Shown here: positions 52,596-61,215 of the stretch, piece by piece
How the letters are laid out: each line of letters starts with the position of its first letter
Position numbering within the stretch: the first letter of the stretch is position 1
Assembly (NCBI GenBank): GCA_016719015.1
Contig: JADKAZ010000002.1
Span: 479,769-543,768, forward strand
Length of the DNA stretch: 64,000 bases
Reading direction: 5' to 3'
DNA from: Chitinophagaceae bacterium
Lineage (GTDB): Bacteria; Bacteroidota; Bacteroidia; Chitinophagales; Chitinophagaceae
The notes under the pieces: generated by a model
What the model saw: only the letters and a program-made list of their open reading frames with translations
Told to the model about the DNA's origin: nothing
Database searches by the model: none
Made by a program: the position numbers and the translations under genes

Positions 52596-54059
52596 CTACA
52601 ATTCTAATTTCCAACCATCCCGGTATTCTCTTTTTACAAATTGATTAGCTTCATCAAAATTTGTCACTTTCATATTCACTGCATCCCACATTAATTTTTT
52701 GCGCCCCATGTATTTATCTTCCCAGCCTTTCAGGGTTGGATTTTTCATCATCCAACTGCGAATGGCAAGATTACCCATTAAGATACTCTCTGTAAAAGGC
52801 CCAGCATAAGAGAAAGGAGAACTCGTTATGCCATTTCCGTAACCGGCAATACAGGCATTTACCCATTGCAGGTAATGTCCTTCAGGCACCCGTTTAAGTT
52901 TTTCTTTTGGCATCGTTCTTTCTTTCATAAGTTTAGTGGGTAGCAATCTTGGGTTTTCTCCATAGCAATCCAATAACAATTTCCCTTTAGTCCCAATAAA
53001 TAATACACCACCATCCCAGTTCCCAAAAGGTTCTTCCGGCAGCAATTCCGGTGGTCTTGCGGGTAACAAGCCCCCATCATGCCAGGATACTTTTATTTTA
53101 CCCTTGCCATCTGTTCTTGGATAGGATAAATGTATAATTGAAGAAGGTGGACATGCATCCGGGTTTTGTGTATCGTTCCACATTTCTTTCCATACAATAC
53201 CAACACTGCATTCGGCAGATTCCGGATACAGAATTGGAAGTATCCGGAACACCGGATCCATAATGTGACAAGCCATGTCGCCAAGTGCGCCGGTACCAAA
53301 AGCCCACCATCCCCGCCAGTTAAATGGCAGGTAAGCAGGATTGTAATCAATTTGTTTTGCAGGGCCCAGCCACAAATTCCAATCTAATTCAGTTGGCTTG
53401 TCAAACTTCCCTGTGGGTGTTGCAATTCCCTGTGGCCATACCGGCCTGTTTGTCCATGCCTGTGCCTCAGTTACAGTACCAATCATTCCGGCATCTATTA
53501 TCTCCTTTGCTTTTCGTACGCCACTACCTGATCCACCCTGGTTGCCCATCTGCGTTATCACTTTGTATTTAGCCGCTGCCTGGCTTAATATCCTTGCCTC
53601 GTAAATATCATGTGTCAATGGTTTTTGTGTGTACACATGTTTACCTAACTGCATCGCTGCTAATGTAGCCACGGCATGTGTGTTATCGGGTGTTGAAATG
53701 CTGCAGGCATCAATATTGTTTTTTTCTTTAGCAAGCATTTCCCTGAAGTCTTTATAATAAGGGGCTTTGGGAAATTTTTCTCTTGATTTTTTTGCTTCCC
53801 GGTCATCCACATCACATAAGGCCACAATGTTTACATAAGGACTTTTGGCAAATTCAGCCAGGTCACTTGAACCTTTCCCTCCTACGCCTATTCCGGCAAT
53901 ATTTAATTTATCGCTTGGTGCTACAAAGCCACGGCCTAAAACATGGCGGGGAACAATAAAAAAGCCTGCACCTACAATGGCGGCATTACGGACAAAGTTT
54001 TTTCTGGAAATAGTATTTTTTTCTTCGTCTGGTTGTGTAGTTCTTTTTTCGGCAGGCAT
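52596..54059 (-). CDS. Gfo/Idh/MocA family oxidoreductase with Tat-like leader
   Basis: A 487-residue exported oxidoreductase-type protein. Residues about 18-42 ('SRKNFVRNAAIVGAGFFIVP') resemble a Tat signal with RK in place of RR. The Rossmann part follows: 'LNIAGIGVGGKGSSDLAEF', 'VALCDVDD', 'ACSISTPDNTHAVATLAAMQLGKHVYTQKPLTHDI' holding the conserved Lys-Pro, and the C-domain. The family in Bacteroidota often acts on sugars, e.g. in periplasmic glycan turnover; substrate unknown. It stands alone between two plus-strand genes. Confidence 0.9.
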   Translation of the reverse strand: MPAEKRTTQPDEEKNTISRKNFVRNAAIVGAGFFIVPRHVLGRGFVAPSDKLNIAGIGVGGKGSSDLAEFAKSPYVNIVALCDVDDREAKKSREKFPKAPYYKDFREMLAKEKNNIDACSISTPDNTHAVATLAAMQLGKHVYTQKPLTHDIYEARILSQAAAKYKVITQMGNQGGSGSGVRKAKEIIDAGMIGTVTEAQAWTNRPVWPQGIATPTGKFDKPTELDWNLWLGPAKQIDYNPAYLPFNWRGWWAFGTGALGDMACHIMDPVFRILPILYPESAECSVGIVWKEMWNDTQNPDACPPSSIIHLSYPRTDGKGKIKVSWHDGGLLPARPPELLPEEPFGNWDGGVLFIGTKGKLLLDCYGENPRLLPTKLMKERTMPKEKLKRVPEGHYLQWVNACIAGYGNGITSSPFSYAGPFTESILMGNLAIRSWMMKNPTLKGWEDKYMGRKKLMWDAVNMKVTNFDEANQFVKREYRDGWKLEL

Positions 54060-54098
54060 TGTTACAAATTTTCATCAAGTTTACATTAAAATTGCAAG

Positions 54099-54434
54099 AT
54101 GACCATCAACTGGGACGATTTTGAAAAAATTGATATAAGGGTGGGAACAATAAAGGAAGTATATGATTTTCCTAAAGTCAGGAAACCAGCCTATCAGCTA
54201 ACAATTGACTTTGGAGCTGATTTAGGCTTAAAGAAATCTTCTGCCCAAATTACGGTGCATTACAAAAAAGAAGATTTACTTGACCGGCAGGTCGTTGCAG
54301 TGGTTAATTTCCCACCTAAAAGGATTGCAGACTTTATCAGTGAATGCCTTATACTTGGTGTGTATGATGAAAACAATGACGTAATTTTATTGGAGCCTGC
54401 ACAACACACCCAAAATGGAATGAAGATTGGATGA
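54099..54434 (+). CDS. csaA: CsaA-type tRNA-binding-domain protein
   Basis: A 111-residue OB-fold protein. 'WDDFEKIDIRVGTIKEVYDFPKVRKPAYQLTIDFG' matches the EMAP/tRNA-binding fold of CsaA; 'QVVAVVNFPPKRIADFISECLILGVYD' completes it. CsaA has chaperone-like activity linked to protein export in Bacillus; its role here is inferred only. Its stop overlaps the start of the ogt gene by four bases. Confidence 0.93.
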   Translation: MTINWDDFEKIDIRVGTIKEVYDFPKVRKPAYQLTIDFGADLGLKKSSAQITVHYKKEDLLDRQVVAVVNFPPKRIADFISECLILGVYDENNDVILLEPAQHTQNGMKIG

Positions 54435-54934
54435 TCATGACTGATGCCTTTACCACATATTATCATTCACCGGTCGGATTGCTTAAAATTACCGGCACAG
54501 AAGAATATATAAGCGAAGTCTCTTTTCATGATACGTCGCACAAAGCTGAGGGGAACAAAAAGCATCTACCTCCCATGCTTATTAATTGTGTTGAACAAAT
54601 GATTCAATATTTTAATGGCCACAGAAGAATTTTTGAATTACCATTACATCAGCAGGGGACTGCTTTTCAGCAGGACGTATGGAGCATACTTACTCAAATT
54701 CCTTTTGGTAAAACTATCAGCTACCTGGAGTTAGCCAGGAAAACAGGCGATACAAAAGCAACCAGGGCTGTAGCTAATGCAAATGGAAAAAACAATATTG
54801 CAATAATAGTGCCCTGCCACCGGGTAATAGGTTCTAATAAAGATCTGGTCGGATATGCAGGTGGCCTCTGGAGAAAAAAATGGCTCTTGGAGCATGAAGC
54901 GAAAGTGGCACATGGCGTGCAGACAAACCTATAA
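54431..54934 (+). CDS. ogt: Methylated-DNA-protein cysteine methyltransferase
   Basis: A 167-residue O6-alkylguanine DNA repair protein. The N-domain has 'YYHSPVGLLKITGTEEYISEV'; the active site is 'NIAIIVPCHRVIG' (Cys at about residue 134), with the helix-turn-helix 'QIPFGKTISYLELARKTGD' and 'TKATRAVANANGKN' recognition helix. Cys receives the alkyl group. It starts by ATGA overlap with csaA, and a second ATG lies two codons on. It is tail to tail with cdd. Confidence 0.95.
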   Translation: MIMTDAFTTYYHSPVGLLKITGTEEYISEVSFHDTSHKAEGNKKHLPPMLINCVEQMIQYFNGHRRIFELPLHQQGTAFQQDVWSILTQIPFGKTISYLELARKTGDTKATRAVANANGKNNIAIIVPCHRVIGSNKDLVGYAGGLWRKKWLLEHEAKVAHGVQTNL

Positions 54935-54936
54935 AC

Positions 54937-55422
54937 TCAACCTAATTCACTTTTTGTAAAGGCAAACGGTAAGAGGAAGCTGGCCGTTTCAATAATAAAA
55001 ACTTTTCCTTCCTGTCCGCTCAGAATAAGCCGGATTGGTTTTGCAGTTCTTGTTTCATATTCCAGTAACGCCTGTCGGCACATGCCACAGGGAGAAATAG
55101 GATGGTCGCTTTTTACATCATCGCTGCTATAACTGATAGCAATACTTTTAACGGGTACATTTGGGTGTATGGTGGCTACCGTGCCCAATAAAACCCTCTC
55201 TGCACAAATGCCAACGGGATAAGAAGCATTTTCCTGGTTGGTACCCGCCACTACTTCGCCATTTTCCAGCATGGCAACTGCACCGACATGAAAATTAGAA
55301 TAAGGAGCATAAGCCTGTTCGGTAACTGTTCTGGCTTCTGTAAGCAACCATGCATCTTGTTCAGATAATTCACTTATATCACTGTATACTTCGTAATTAA
55401 ATTGAAATTTACTTTCCGTCAT
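54937..55422 (-). CDS. cdd: Cytidine deaminase
   Basis: A 161-residue zinc-dependent deaminase for cytidine and deoxycytidine salvage. 'APYSNFHVGAVA' is the substrate-binding segment, 'SYPVGICAERVLL' holds the first zinc Cys and the catalytic Glu (CAE), and 'ISPCGMCRQ' the other two zinc Cys. The protein is a little longer at both ends than the B. subtilis enzyme (about 136 residues). It starts at ATG 55422, 69 bp after lepB on the same strand, with a hairpin between. Confidence 0.95.
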   Translation of the reverse strand: MTESKFQFNYEVYSDISELSEQDAWLLTEARTVTEQAYAPYSNFHVGAVAMLENGEVVAGTNQENASYPVGICAERVLLGTVATIHPNVPVKSIAISYSSDDVKSDHPISPCGMCRQALLEYETRTAKPIRLILSGQEGKVFIIETASFLLPFAFTKSELG

Positions 55423-55451
55423 TGCTCGTATTTCGTTTTTAAAGACAACAA

Positions 55452-55476
55452 TGCCCCTGATATTTAATCAAGGGCA
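55452..55476 (-). terminator. Hairpin between lepB and cdd
   Basis: TGCCCCTGAT (55452-55461) pairs with ATCAAGGGCA (55467-55476), nine of ten bases. It follows lepB on the minus strand; the tail (TTGTTGTCTTT) is only partly T-rich, so termination may be weak and allow read-through into cdd. Confidence 0.45.
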
Positions 55477-55491
55477 CTTGAAGTTAGTGTT

Positions 55492-57057
55492 TTATTTTAC
55501 AAAGTTGAAGAACCTTTTCCATCTTGGCCCTCCATCCCAGCTAAACCATATCATCCAGGCTTTACCAACAATCCTGTCTTCGGGAACAAATCCCCAGAAC
55601 CTGGAGTCTTGTGAACCATGACGGTTGTCTCCCATCATCCAATAATAATCCATTTTGAATGTATAAGAAGTTTCTTCTTTTCCATTGATATAGAACTTTC
55701 CATCTTTCTTAGTCAAATCATTGTTCTCATACACCCTTATAGCTCTTTCATAAAGTTTGTAAGTTGAATCATTCAATATTACTGAGGCCTTCTTTTTAGG
55801 AATCCAAACTGGACCATAATTATCTTTTGTCCATTTATAATAGAGAGTATCGTATGGAAAAACATCACCTGATGTAGTAGAACCATTATAATCATGTACA
55901 TAACTGGAATTGTAAAGCTCATTGTCAGGAACCAAGGGGCCTGCGAGAAAGGATTGTTTGCTGAATAATTCCACTTTATCATACGGAATATTGGCTGTGA
56001 TATTACCACTTCCATCCGGGTCATACCCATACTCAGTAATATCAAAATCTTCTTTCATTAAGTCGCTGTTAAGTCCCACTTTCGATTTAAAAGTATAGGT
56101 GTACTGCGCTTTCGGCGGAGGTATGCTTTTTGTTCCATTAAGATAAACCTGCCCGCCTTTTACTTCCAGTATATCACCGGCTGCACCTACACATCTTTTG
56201 ATATAGTTATCTGATTTATCAGCCGGATGAATTGCCAGCGGATAAGTCCTGGAATCGGCGAGAACGATTTTACGACCAGCCTCCATATCACCTTGGCCTA
56301 ACCGTCGGCATACATCATAGTAAGGATCTTTAGATTCGTAATTCGGCAAATGAATAACCGTATCGCCTGCGGGGAAATTAAAAACTACCACATCACCTGC
56401 TTTTGGTGAGGAGGCAAACCACCGCATGTAAGGCAATTTTATGGCAGTAGAATATGATTTAGCTGTGCCGACAGGCATATAATTGTGTACAAAAGGAACT
56501 GATAAAGGTGTGTTGGGTATCCGTGGACCGTAACTCAGTTTGCTAACAAAAAGAAAATCCCTTACCAGCAAGGTTTTTTCCATGGAAGAACTTGGAATAG
56601 TATAGGCTTCAAAAATAAATGTGCGGATAAGTGTGGCGGCTACTACAGCAAAAATGGCCGCATCAACCCATTCTCTCCATCCTTTTTTCTTGTGCTTCTT
56701 TACAGCTTCGGGGCCTATAAATTTTGGATCTTCTTTATAAGCTAAATATGGAAAATATACCGGGGCTGCCAAAGCTGCGGCTGTATGTTGCCCCAATCCG
56801 AATCTGCCAAAAACTTTTGCAAACTCGATGAAGATGCCAGGACTAATGAACCAGCCCACCACAGGTATAAGTTGCCAGAAAACCCAATGTTTTGGTCGTT
56901 GGGTTAGTTCCTGCATTACCCAGGTGTTATAGAAAGGAACATAAGCTTTCCAGGCAGGTACGCCTGCTTTCACAAAAAGTTTAGCCAACCCAAAAGAAGG
57001 CAGGAAAACGATAAGCGTACCAATAAGGTAAACAATGAACAATTGATTTAAGGGCAT
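55492..57057 (-). CDS. lepB: Signal peptidase I, long Bacteroidota form
   Basis: A 521-residue enzyme, about 200 longer than the E. coli one. The first about 110 residues form a DUF5684-like membrane domain (helices near 5-25, 57-78 and 90-105). The catalytic part has the membrane anchor 'AAIFAVVAATLIRTFIFEAY', the nucleophile in 'IPSSSM' (Ser158), and the general-base Lys in 'DNYIKRCVGAAGD'; a C-terminal 'YYWMMGDNRHGSQDSRFWG' follows. An insertion of about 150 residues lies between the Lys box and the last box. It cleaves the many signal peptides in this window. It diverges from the CarH-like gene by 127 bp of AT-rich DNA. Confidence 0.95.
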   Translation of the reverse strand: MPLNQLFIVYLIGTLIVFLPSFGLAKLFVKAGVPAWKAYVPFYNTWVMQELTQRPKHWVFWQLIPVVGWFISPGIFIEFAKVFGRFGLGQHTAAALAAPVYFPYLAYKEDPKFIGPEAVKKHKKKGWREWVDAAIFAVVAATLIRTFIFEAYTIPSSSMEKTLLVRDFLFVSKLSYGPRIPNTPLSVPFVHNYMPVGTAKSYSTAIKLPYMRWFASSPKAGDVVVFNFPAGDTVIHLPNYESKDPYYDVCRRLGQGDMEAGRKIVLADSRTYPLAIHPADKSDNYIKRCVGAAGDILEVKGGQVYLNGTKSIPPPKAQYTYTFKSKVGLNSDLMKEDFDITEYGYDPDGSGNITANIPYDKVELFSKQSFLAGPLVPDNELYNSSYVHDYNGSTTSGDVFPYDTLYYKWTKDNYGPVWIPKKKASVILNDSTYKLYERAIRVYENNDLTKKDGKFYINGKEETSYTFKMDYYWMMGDNRHGSQDSRFWGFVPEDRIVGKAWMIWFSWDGGPRWKRFFNFVK

Positions 57058-57083
57058 CTATCGATTGGTTTTATGACTGGCAA

Positions 57084-57130
57084 AAATATCGTAAATATTT
57101 GCGTATCAAAATTTTAATATTCAAAATTTT
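57084..57130. promoter_or_regulatory. AT-rich inverted and direct repeats before the CarH-like gene
   Basis: AAATAT-cgtaa-ATATTT (57084-57100) is an inverted repeat. TCAAAATTTT occurs twice (57106-57115 and 57121-57130), starts 15 bases apart. CarH proteins bind direct repeats in their own promoters, so this is a plausible operator for autoregulation and for lepB, but unproven. Confidence 0.35.
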
Positions 57131-57184
57131 GCTAAAGCCTGTTAAGGTTTTGCCCGGAATAAATGATATTTTAGTACTGCCGGT

Positions 57185-58078
57185 ATGAATCATTTTACAA
57201 TTAAGGATATTGAAAACCTCTGTGGGATAAAAGCCCATACTCTAAGAATTTGGGAGCAGCGGTATAATAAGTTATTTGTGCCCAAAAGGAAACAAAGTCA
57301 GCACCGGATTTATGACAATGATGACCTGAAAGAGCTGCTACGGATTTCGTTTTTATATCATAATGGGCATAAAATTTCAAGGATTGCAGAATTGAACCCG
57401 GAGCAAATACAACAACTTGTTGAAACTTTCAGCATCACAGAAGATAATCATGAGGTATTTATTCACCAGCTAATAGAAGCCGGAGTAGATTTTGATGAGG
57501 AAAAATTTGAAAAAATTGTGAATGGTCTCGTCCTTCGGGTTGGGCTGGAGAAAAGTATCATCAATGTATTTTATCCATTTTTGCAGCGTATTGGTTTGTT
57601 ATGGATGACGAACAATCTTATACCTGCACAAGAGCATTTTGCCAGTCATATTATCCGCAAAAAGATCATTCTTGCCACCGACGGGCTTGAAACAAACGCA
57701 GCAGCATCCACTGTTGTGGTATTTGCACCACTGGGTGAACATCATGAGATACCCTTGTTAACGGCTAATTATTTTTTGAAAAAGTATAATAGCCGTACAA
57801 TTTATTTTGGGGCAAATGTGCCTGAAGATTATTTAGCCTACTACCTGAAGTATCATCCTGCCTCTCACCTGTATGCACACATTGTTACAAGCCTTAAACG
57901 ATATGAGCTGGAGAACTACATTTTTTCATTATGCGAAAAATTTCCGGATAAACAAGTTGTCTTATCTGGCCCTGCCTGCAGGTGTATAGAACAAAAAAGT
58001 AAAAACCTGCGGATTCTTTTTTCGATGGAGGAAATGATTGCATTTGCAAAAGAAACAGGGAGCCTTACTTCGGCATAA
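57185..58078 (+). CDS. MerR-type regulator with B12-binding photoreceptor domain (CarH/LitR-like)
   Basis: A 297-residue regulator. Residues 1-70 are a MerR helix-turn-helix ('FTIKDIENLCGIKAHTLRIWEQRYN'). The helical cap (about 90-160) includes W140-x9-E150-H151, exactly the W-x9-EH motif that CarH and LitR use to hold adenosylcobalamin in the dark. The Rossmann B12 domain has 'GEHHEIP' (E185-x-H187-x-x-P190), keeping the cobalt-ligand His; the usual last Gly is Pro. Light is known to break the Co-C bond in such proteins and release DNA. Carotenoid genes, common targets, are not in the window. It overlaps the NtrC-like gene by 14 bp tail to tail. Confidence 0.9.
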   Translation: MNHFTIKDIENLCGIKAHTLRIWEQRYNKLFVPKRKQSQHRIYDNDDLKELLRISFLYHNGHKISRIAELNPEQIQQLVETFSITEDNHEVFIHQLIEAGVDFDEEKFEKIVNGLVLRVGLEKSIINVFYPFLQRIGLLWMTNNLIPAQEHFASHIIRKKIILATDGLETNAAASTVVVFAPLGEHHEIPLLTANYFLKKYNSRTIYFGANVPEDYLAYYLKYHPASHLYAHIVTSLKRYELENYIFSLCEKFPDKQVVLSGPACRCIEQKSKNLRILFSMEEMIAFAKETGSLTSA

Positions 58079-59225
58079 CATAGCTCCTTATATCTTCTGT
58101 TGTAATAGCTTTACCGGAAAGAATTACTAACCGCTCCACTACATTCCTTAACTCCCGGATATTGCCTGTCCAGTTGTATTGTTGCAGTAATTTAATAGCA
58201 TCGTCATCAATGACTTTTTTTACGATACCGTAATCCGAGCAGATGTCAGTAAGAAATTGATCCACCAGCATGGGTATGTCATCTCTCCTTTCATTTAAAG
58301 ACGGAACATGTATCAGTATTACACTAAGTCGGTGGTAAAGGTCAAGTCTGAAATTTTTTGCTTCGACTTCTTTCAATAAATCTTTATTGGTAGCTGCAAT
58401 TACTCTCACATCTACTGTAATATCTTTATCTGCCCCAACCCGGGTTATCTTACCTTCCTGTAATGCCCGTAACACTTTGGCCTGGGCATTTGCACTCATA
58501 TCTCCAATTTCATCAAGGAAGAGTGTGCCTCCACTTGCTGATTCAAATTTCCCTATTCGTTGCTTAATGGCTGAAGTAAATGAGCCCTTTTCATGGCCAA
58601 AAAGTTCACTTTCGATTAATTCTGTAGGTATGGCAGCGCAATTAACTTCAACAATAGGCCCGGAAGCCCGGTTACTCTTTTCATGTACCCAACGGGCTAC
58701 TAATTCTTTTCCAACGCCATTTTCGCCGGTAATCAGGATACGGGCATCGGTTGGAGCTACTTTCTCAATTGTTTCTTTTATTTTTTTGATAGGTGAAGAT
58801 TCGCCAATCATCTCCTGCACTTTGCTTACTCGTCTTTTCAGCACTTTGGTTTCCGTAACCAGGCTGCTTTTATCCATTGCATTACGGATGGTAATCAGCA
58901 ACCGGTTAAGGTCAGGCGGTTTGGATATATAGTCATAAGCTCCTTTTTTAACTGCTTCCACGGCTGTTTCAATATTGCCATGCCCGGAAATCATAATGAT
59001 AGGCACATCAGGATTAATTTCACCCGCCTTCTGCAAAAACTCAATGCCATCAAGCTTAGGCATTTTTATGTCACATAACACAAGATCAAAGGTTTTTTCT
59101 TTGAATTTTTTTACGCCTTCTTCACCGTCTGCTGCTTCATCAATTTTGTATCCTTCAAAAGATAAAATCTCGGTCAATGTTTTGCGAATTGCTTTCTCGT
59201 CGTCAATAATCAATATATCTGCCAT
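58065..59225 (-). CDS. NtrC-like response regulator, no DNA-binding domain
   Basis: A 386-residue two-domain protein. Receiver: 'ILIIDDEKAIRK', phospho-acceptor D52 in 'LCDIKMP', 'ISGHG' and K in 'YISKP'. AAA+ domain: Walker A 'TGENGVGKELVA', the sigma-54 loop region 'HEKGSFTSAI' in place of the consensus GAFTGA, Walker B 'GGTLFLDEIGD', 'RLSVILIHVPSLNER' and 'YNWTGNIRELRNVVER'. The protein ends right after the AAA+ domain: no Fis-type helix-turn-helix. It may act from solution on sigma-54 holoenzyme or form part of an altered pathway. No kinase gene is adjacent. Its end overlaps the CarH-like gene. Confidence 0.92.
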   Translation of the reverse strand: MADILIIDDEKAIRKTLTEILSFEGYKIDEAADGEEGVKKFKEKTFDLVLCDIKMPKLDGIEFLQKAGEINPDVPIIMISGHGNIETAVEAVKKGAYDYISKPPDLNRLLITIRNAMDKSSLVTETKVLKRRVSKVQEMIGESSPIKKIKETIEKVAPTDARILITGENGVGKELVARWVHEKSNRASGPIVEVNCAAIPTELIESELFGHEKGSFTSAIKQRIGKFESASGGTLFLDEIGDMSANAQAKVLRALQEGKITRVGADKDITVDVRVIAATNKDLLKEVEAKNFRLDLYHRLSVILIHVPSLNERRDDIPMLVDQFLTDICSDYGIVKKVIDDDAIKLLQQYNWTGNIRELRNVVERLVILSGKAITTEDIRSYVMPK

Positions 59226-59529
59226 GAATGATTTATTTGGAAGTATAAAAATAAATGATTTGAAGTGAAGTGGGACAAGAACAATGCCGGATGATAATCA
59301 TCTATAAAGCTGGAATCAAATCTTACGCCTGCCATTTTAAAATAATAGAAGCCGGGTAGAAACCCAGCCTCGTTTTAAAATCCAATATCCTATGAAAAAC
59401 CGTGTCAAAGATGCAGTTTACTAACCAGAACATTGCACCTCAAACAAAATATATTTTTTGAAAAGTAATTTTACTAAATAAAAAAAGCCCGGAATAAAGG
59501 TTCCGGGCTGTAAATAATATTTTTCATGA
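59226..59529. other. Intergenic region between the NtrC-like gene and pdhB
   Basis: It holds the pdhB terminator (59480-59509) and, nearer the NtrC-like gene, a minus-strand hairpin (59349-59357 with 59362-59370, nine pairs counting two G-U) followed by an AT-rich stretch. That hairpin would lie in the leader of the NtrC-like mRNA or act as a second terminator. No protein-coding frame is seen. Confidence 0.45.
59480..59509 (-). terminator. Intrinsic terminator of pdhB
   Basis: A perfect 9-bp stem (59486-59494 with 59501-59509) with a 6-base loop; on the minus strand it is followed by seven T (59486-59480 region). It is just past the pdhB stop. Confidence 0.9.
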
Positions 59530-60519
59530 TTATTTTTTCTGGTACATCACTTCTTTCACAAGTTTCACAGTTCTTGGAACATCAGGAAGAGCTGCTGCCA
59601 CCAGGTTCGGTGCATAGTGTAAAGGTGCATCAGCAGCCGTTATGCGGCGAATAGGTGCATCCAAATAATCAAACCCTTCCTTTTGTATGCGGTAAGTAAT
59701 TTCAGAGGAAACAGAAGCAAAAGGCCACTGCTCTTCTACTATCACCAGGCGGTTTGTTTTTTTAACGCTTTCCAGAATAGTCATCCAGTCAAGCGGACGT
59801 ATGGTACGGAGATCAATTACCTCTGCACTAATCCCTTCTTTTTCCAATTCTGTTGCTGCACCCAAGGCTACTTTCATCATTTTATTGAATGAAACTATAG
59901 TTACATCACGGCCGGCTTTTTTAATATCAGCTTTTCCGAGTTCGATATAATATTCTTCATCCGGTATTTCACTTTTATCTCCATACATCTGCTCACTTTC
60001 CATAAACATTACCGGATCTTCTTCATAGCGGATTGCCTGTTTCAAAAGACCCTTCGCATCATAACCATTGCTTGGAGAAACAACTTTTATTCCGGGAATA
60101 TTAGCATATAAGGCTTCAAAGGCGGTCGAGTGCTGTGCACCAAGCTGACCAGCTGAGCCATTTCCGCCTCTGAAAACAATGGGACAAGAAATTTGTCCAC
60201 CGCTCATTGCCAGCATTTTAGAGGCTGTATTAAGAATTTGATCTAAAGCTAAAACCGCAAAATTCCAGGTCATAAATTCTACAACCGGGCGAAGGCCATT
60301 TTGAGCAGAACCTACTCCCACCGCTGTAAAGCCTAGTTCAGAAATTGGTGTATCAATTACCCGTTTAGGTCCGAATTCAGCCAGCATACCCTGGCTTACT
60401 TTGTATGCACCGTTATACTCCGCTACTTCTTCCCCCATCAGGTACACCCTGTCATCCCGTCGCATTTCCTCACTCATAGCTTCTCTTAAGGCGTCCCTGA
60501 ATGCAATAGATCTTGGCAT
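59530..60519 (-). CDS. pdhB: Pyruvate dehydrogenase E1 component, beta subunit
   Basis: A 329-residue E1-beta from ATG 60519 ('MPRSIAFRDALREAMSEEM'). The frame extends upstream through a terminator hairpin and is not coding there. Signatures: 'DDRVYLMGEEVAEYNGAYKVSQG', 'RVIDTPISELGFTAVGVG', 'FRGGNGSAGQLGAQHS' and 'VVSPSNGYDAKGLLK'. With E1-alpha it decarboxylates pyruvate using thiamine diphosphate and passes acetyl to lipoylated E2; the lipA gene in this window makes that lipoate. E1-alpha and E2 genes are not adjacent. It has its own terminator. Confidence 0.97.
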   Translation of the reverse strand: MPRSIAFRDALREAMSEEMRRDDRVYLMGEEVAEYNGAYKVSQGMLAEFGPKRVIDTPISELGFTAVGVGSAQNGLRPVVEFMTWNFAVLALDQILNTASKMLAMSGGQISCPIVFRGGNGSAGQLGAQHSTAFEALYANIPGIKVVSPSNGYDAKGLLKQAIRYEEDPVMFMESEQMYGDKSEIPDEEYYIELGKADIKKAGRDVTIVSFNKMMKVALGAATELEKEGISAEVIDLRTIRPLDWMTILESVKKTNRLVIVEEQWPFASVSSEITYRIQKEGFDYLDAPIRRITAADAPLHYAPNLVAAALPDVPRTVKLVKEVMYQKK

Positions 60520-60575
60520 CTTTATATCAGTTTTAAAGAGTGGCAAATTTAAGCGACAAGGTGGATAAAACCTAA

Positions 60576-60613
60576 AATGACAAAGGGACTCATTCCTGAG
60601 TCCCTTTGTCATT
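60576..60613 (-). terminator. Long perfect hairpin, terminator of the lipoprotein gene
   Basis: A 17-bp perfect inverted repeat (60576-60592 with 60597-60613) and a TTCC loop. It is past the stop of the lipoprotein gene (minus strand), with T-rich sequence after it. The stem is unusually long. Confidence 0.8.
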
Positions 60614-60633
60614 CATATATATTTTCCATTCTC

Positions 60634-61059
60634 TTACTTACCATTACATGGAGCAGCAAGTTTATTAATTTCATCTTGTGTGGCACCAGCTAAATCCCGG
60701 TCTGCCTCGGTATAAGAAGAATACATTTTTTTCATTCTTTGAAGCATGCAATCGCAATACTCATTGGCACGGGCAGCACCTACATTTTGTTTGGCAGTAC
60801 CTTCACAATCACTCATGAACCTGCTTTCGTCACTTTTTGTCCAACCGGACCCATTGTCATCATCCCGGGACGATTTGTCATCACTATCTTTTTTGTCATC
60901 GGTACTTTTATAATCTGCATTTTTATCATCCTTTTTATCATCACTGGTGCTATAATCATCTTTTTCCTTAGTGGTGGAACGGTCGTCTTTAGCTTTTTTG
61001 TCGTTTTTGCAGGCTGCAAACAGACTTACAGCCAAAATAAAAATCAATACTTTTTTCAT
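60634..61059 (-). CDS. Lipoprotein with Asp/Lys-rich linker
   Basis: A 141-residue lipoprotein. 'LAVSLFAACKN' is a lipobox with the lipid Cys at about residue 17. Residues about 20-70 are almost entirely Asp, Lys, Ser and Thr in repeats of 'KDD' and 'TDDKK' type, a disordered charged linker. A small C-terminal domain has four Cys ('SDCEGTAKQNVGAARANEYCDCM... APCNGK'), probably two disulphides. I do not recognise its function; it resembles small secreted Bacteroidota proteins in which the linker spans the periplasm or the surface layer. Confidence 0.8.
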   Translation of the reverse strand: MKKVLIFILAVSLFAACKNDKKAKDDRSTTKEKDDYSTSDDKKDDKNADYKSTDDKKDSDDKSSRDDDNGSGWTKSDESRFMSDCEGTAKQNVGAARANEYCDCMLQRMKKMYSSYTEADRDLAGATQDEINKLAAPCNGK

Positions 61060-61215
61060 AATTCTTTGTTTGGTTAATTATTAAATATGATTTTGCAATG
61101 ACTGTCTTATTTTTTAAATCAGAATAGTTACCGGCAAAACCAGCTAGGCAGGAACAAAATAGTTATTCTTTTCGAGTCGTAAAAATTATTTGTTCGGGAT
61201 TTATAAACAGTTCAT

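Noticed and set aside
60520..60612. Upstream extension of pdhB
   Set aside because: It is encoded partly by the terminator hairpin 60576-60613; the family start is at 60519.
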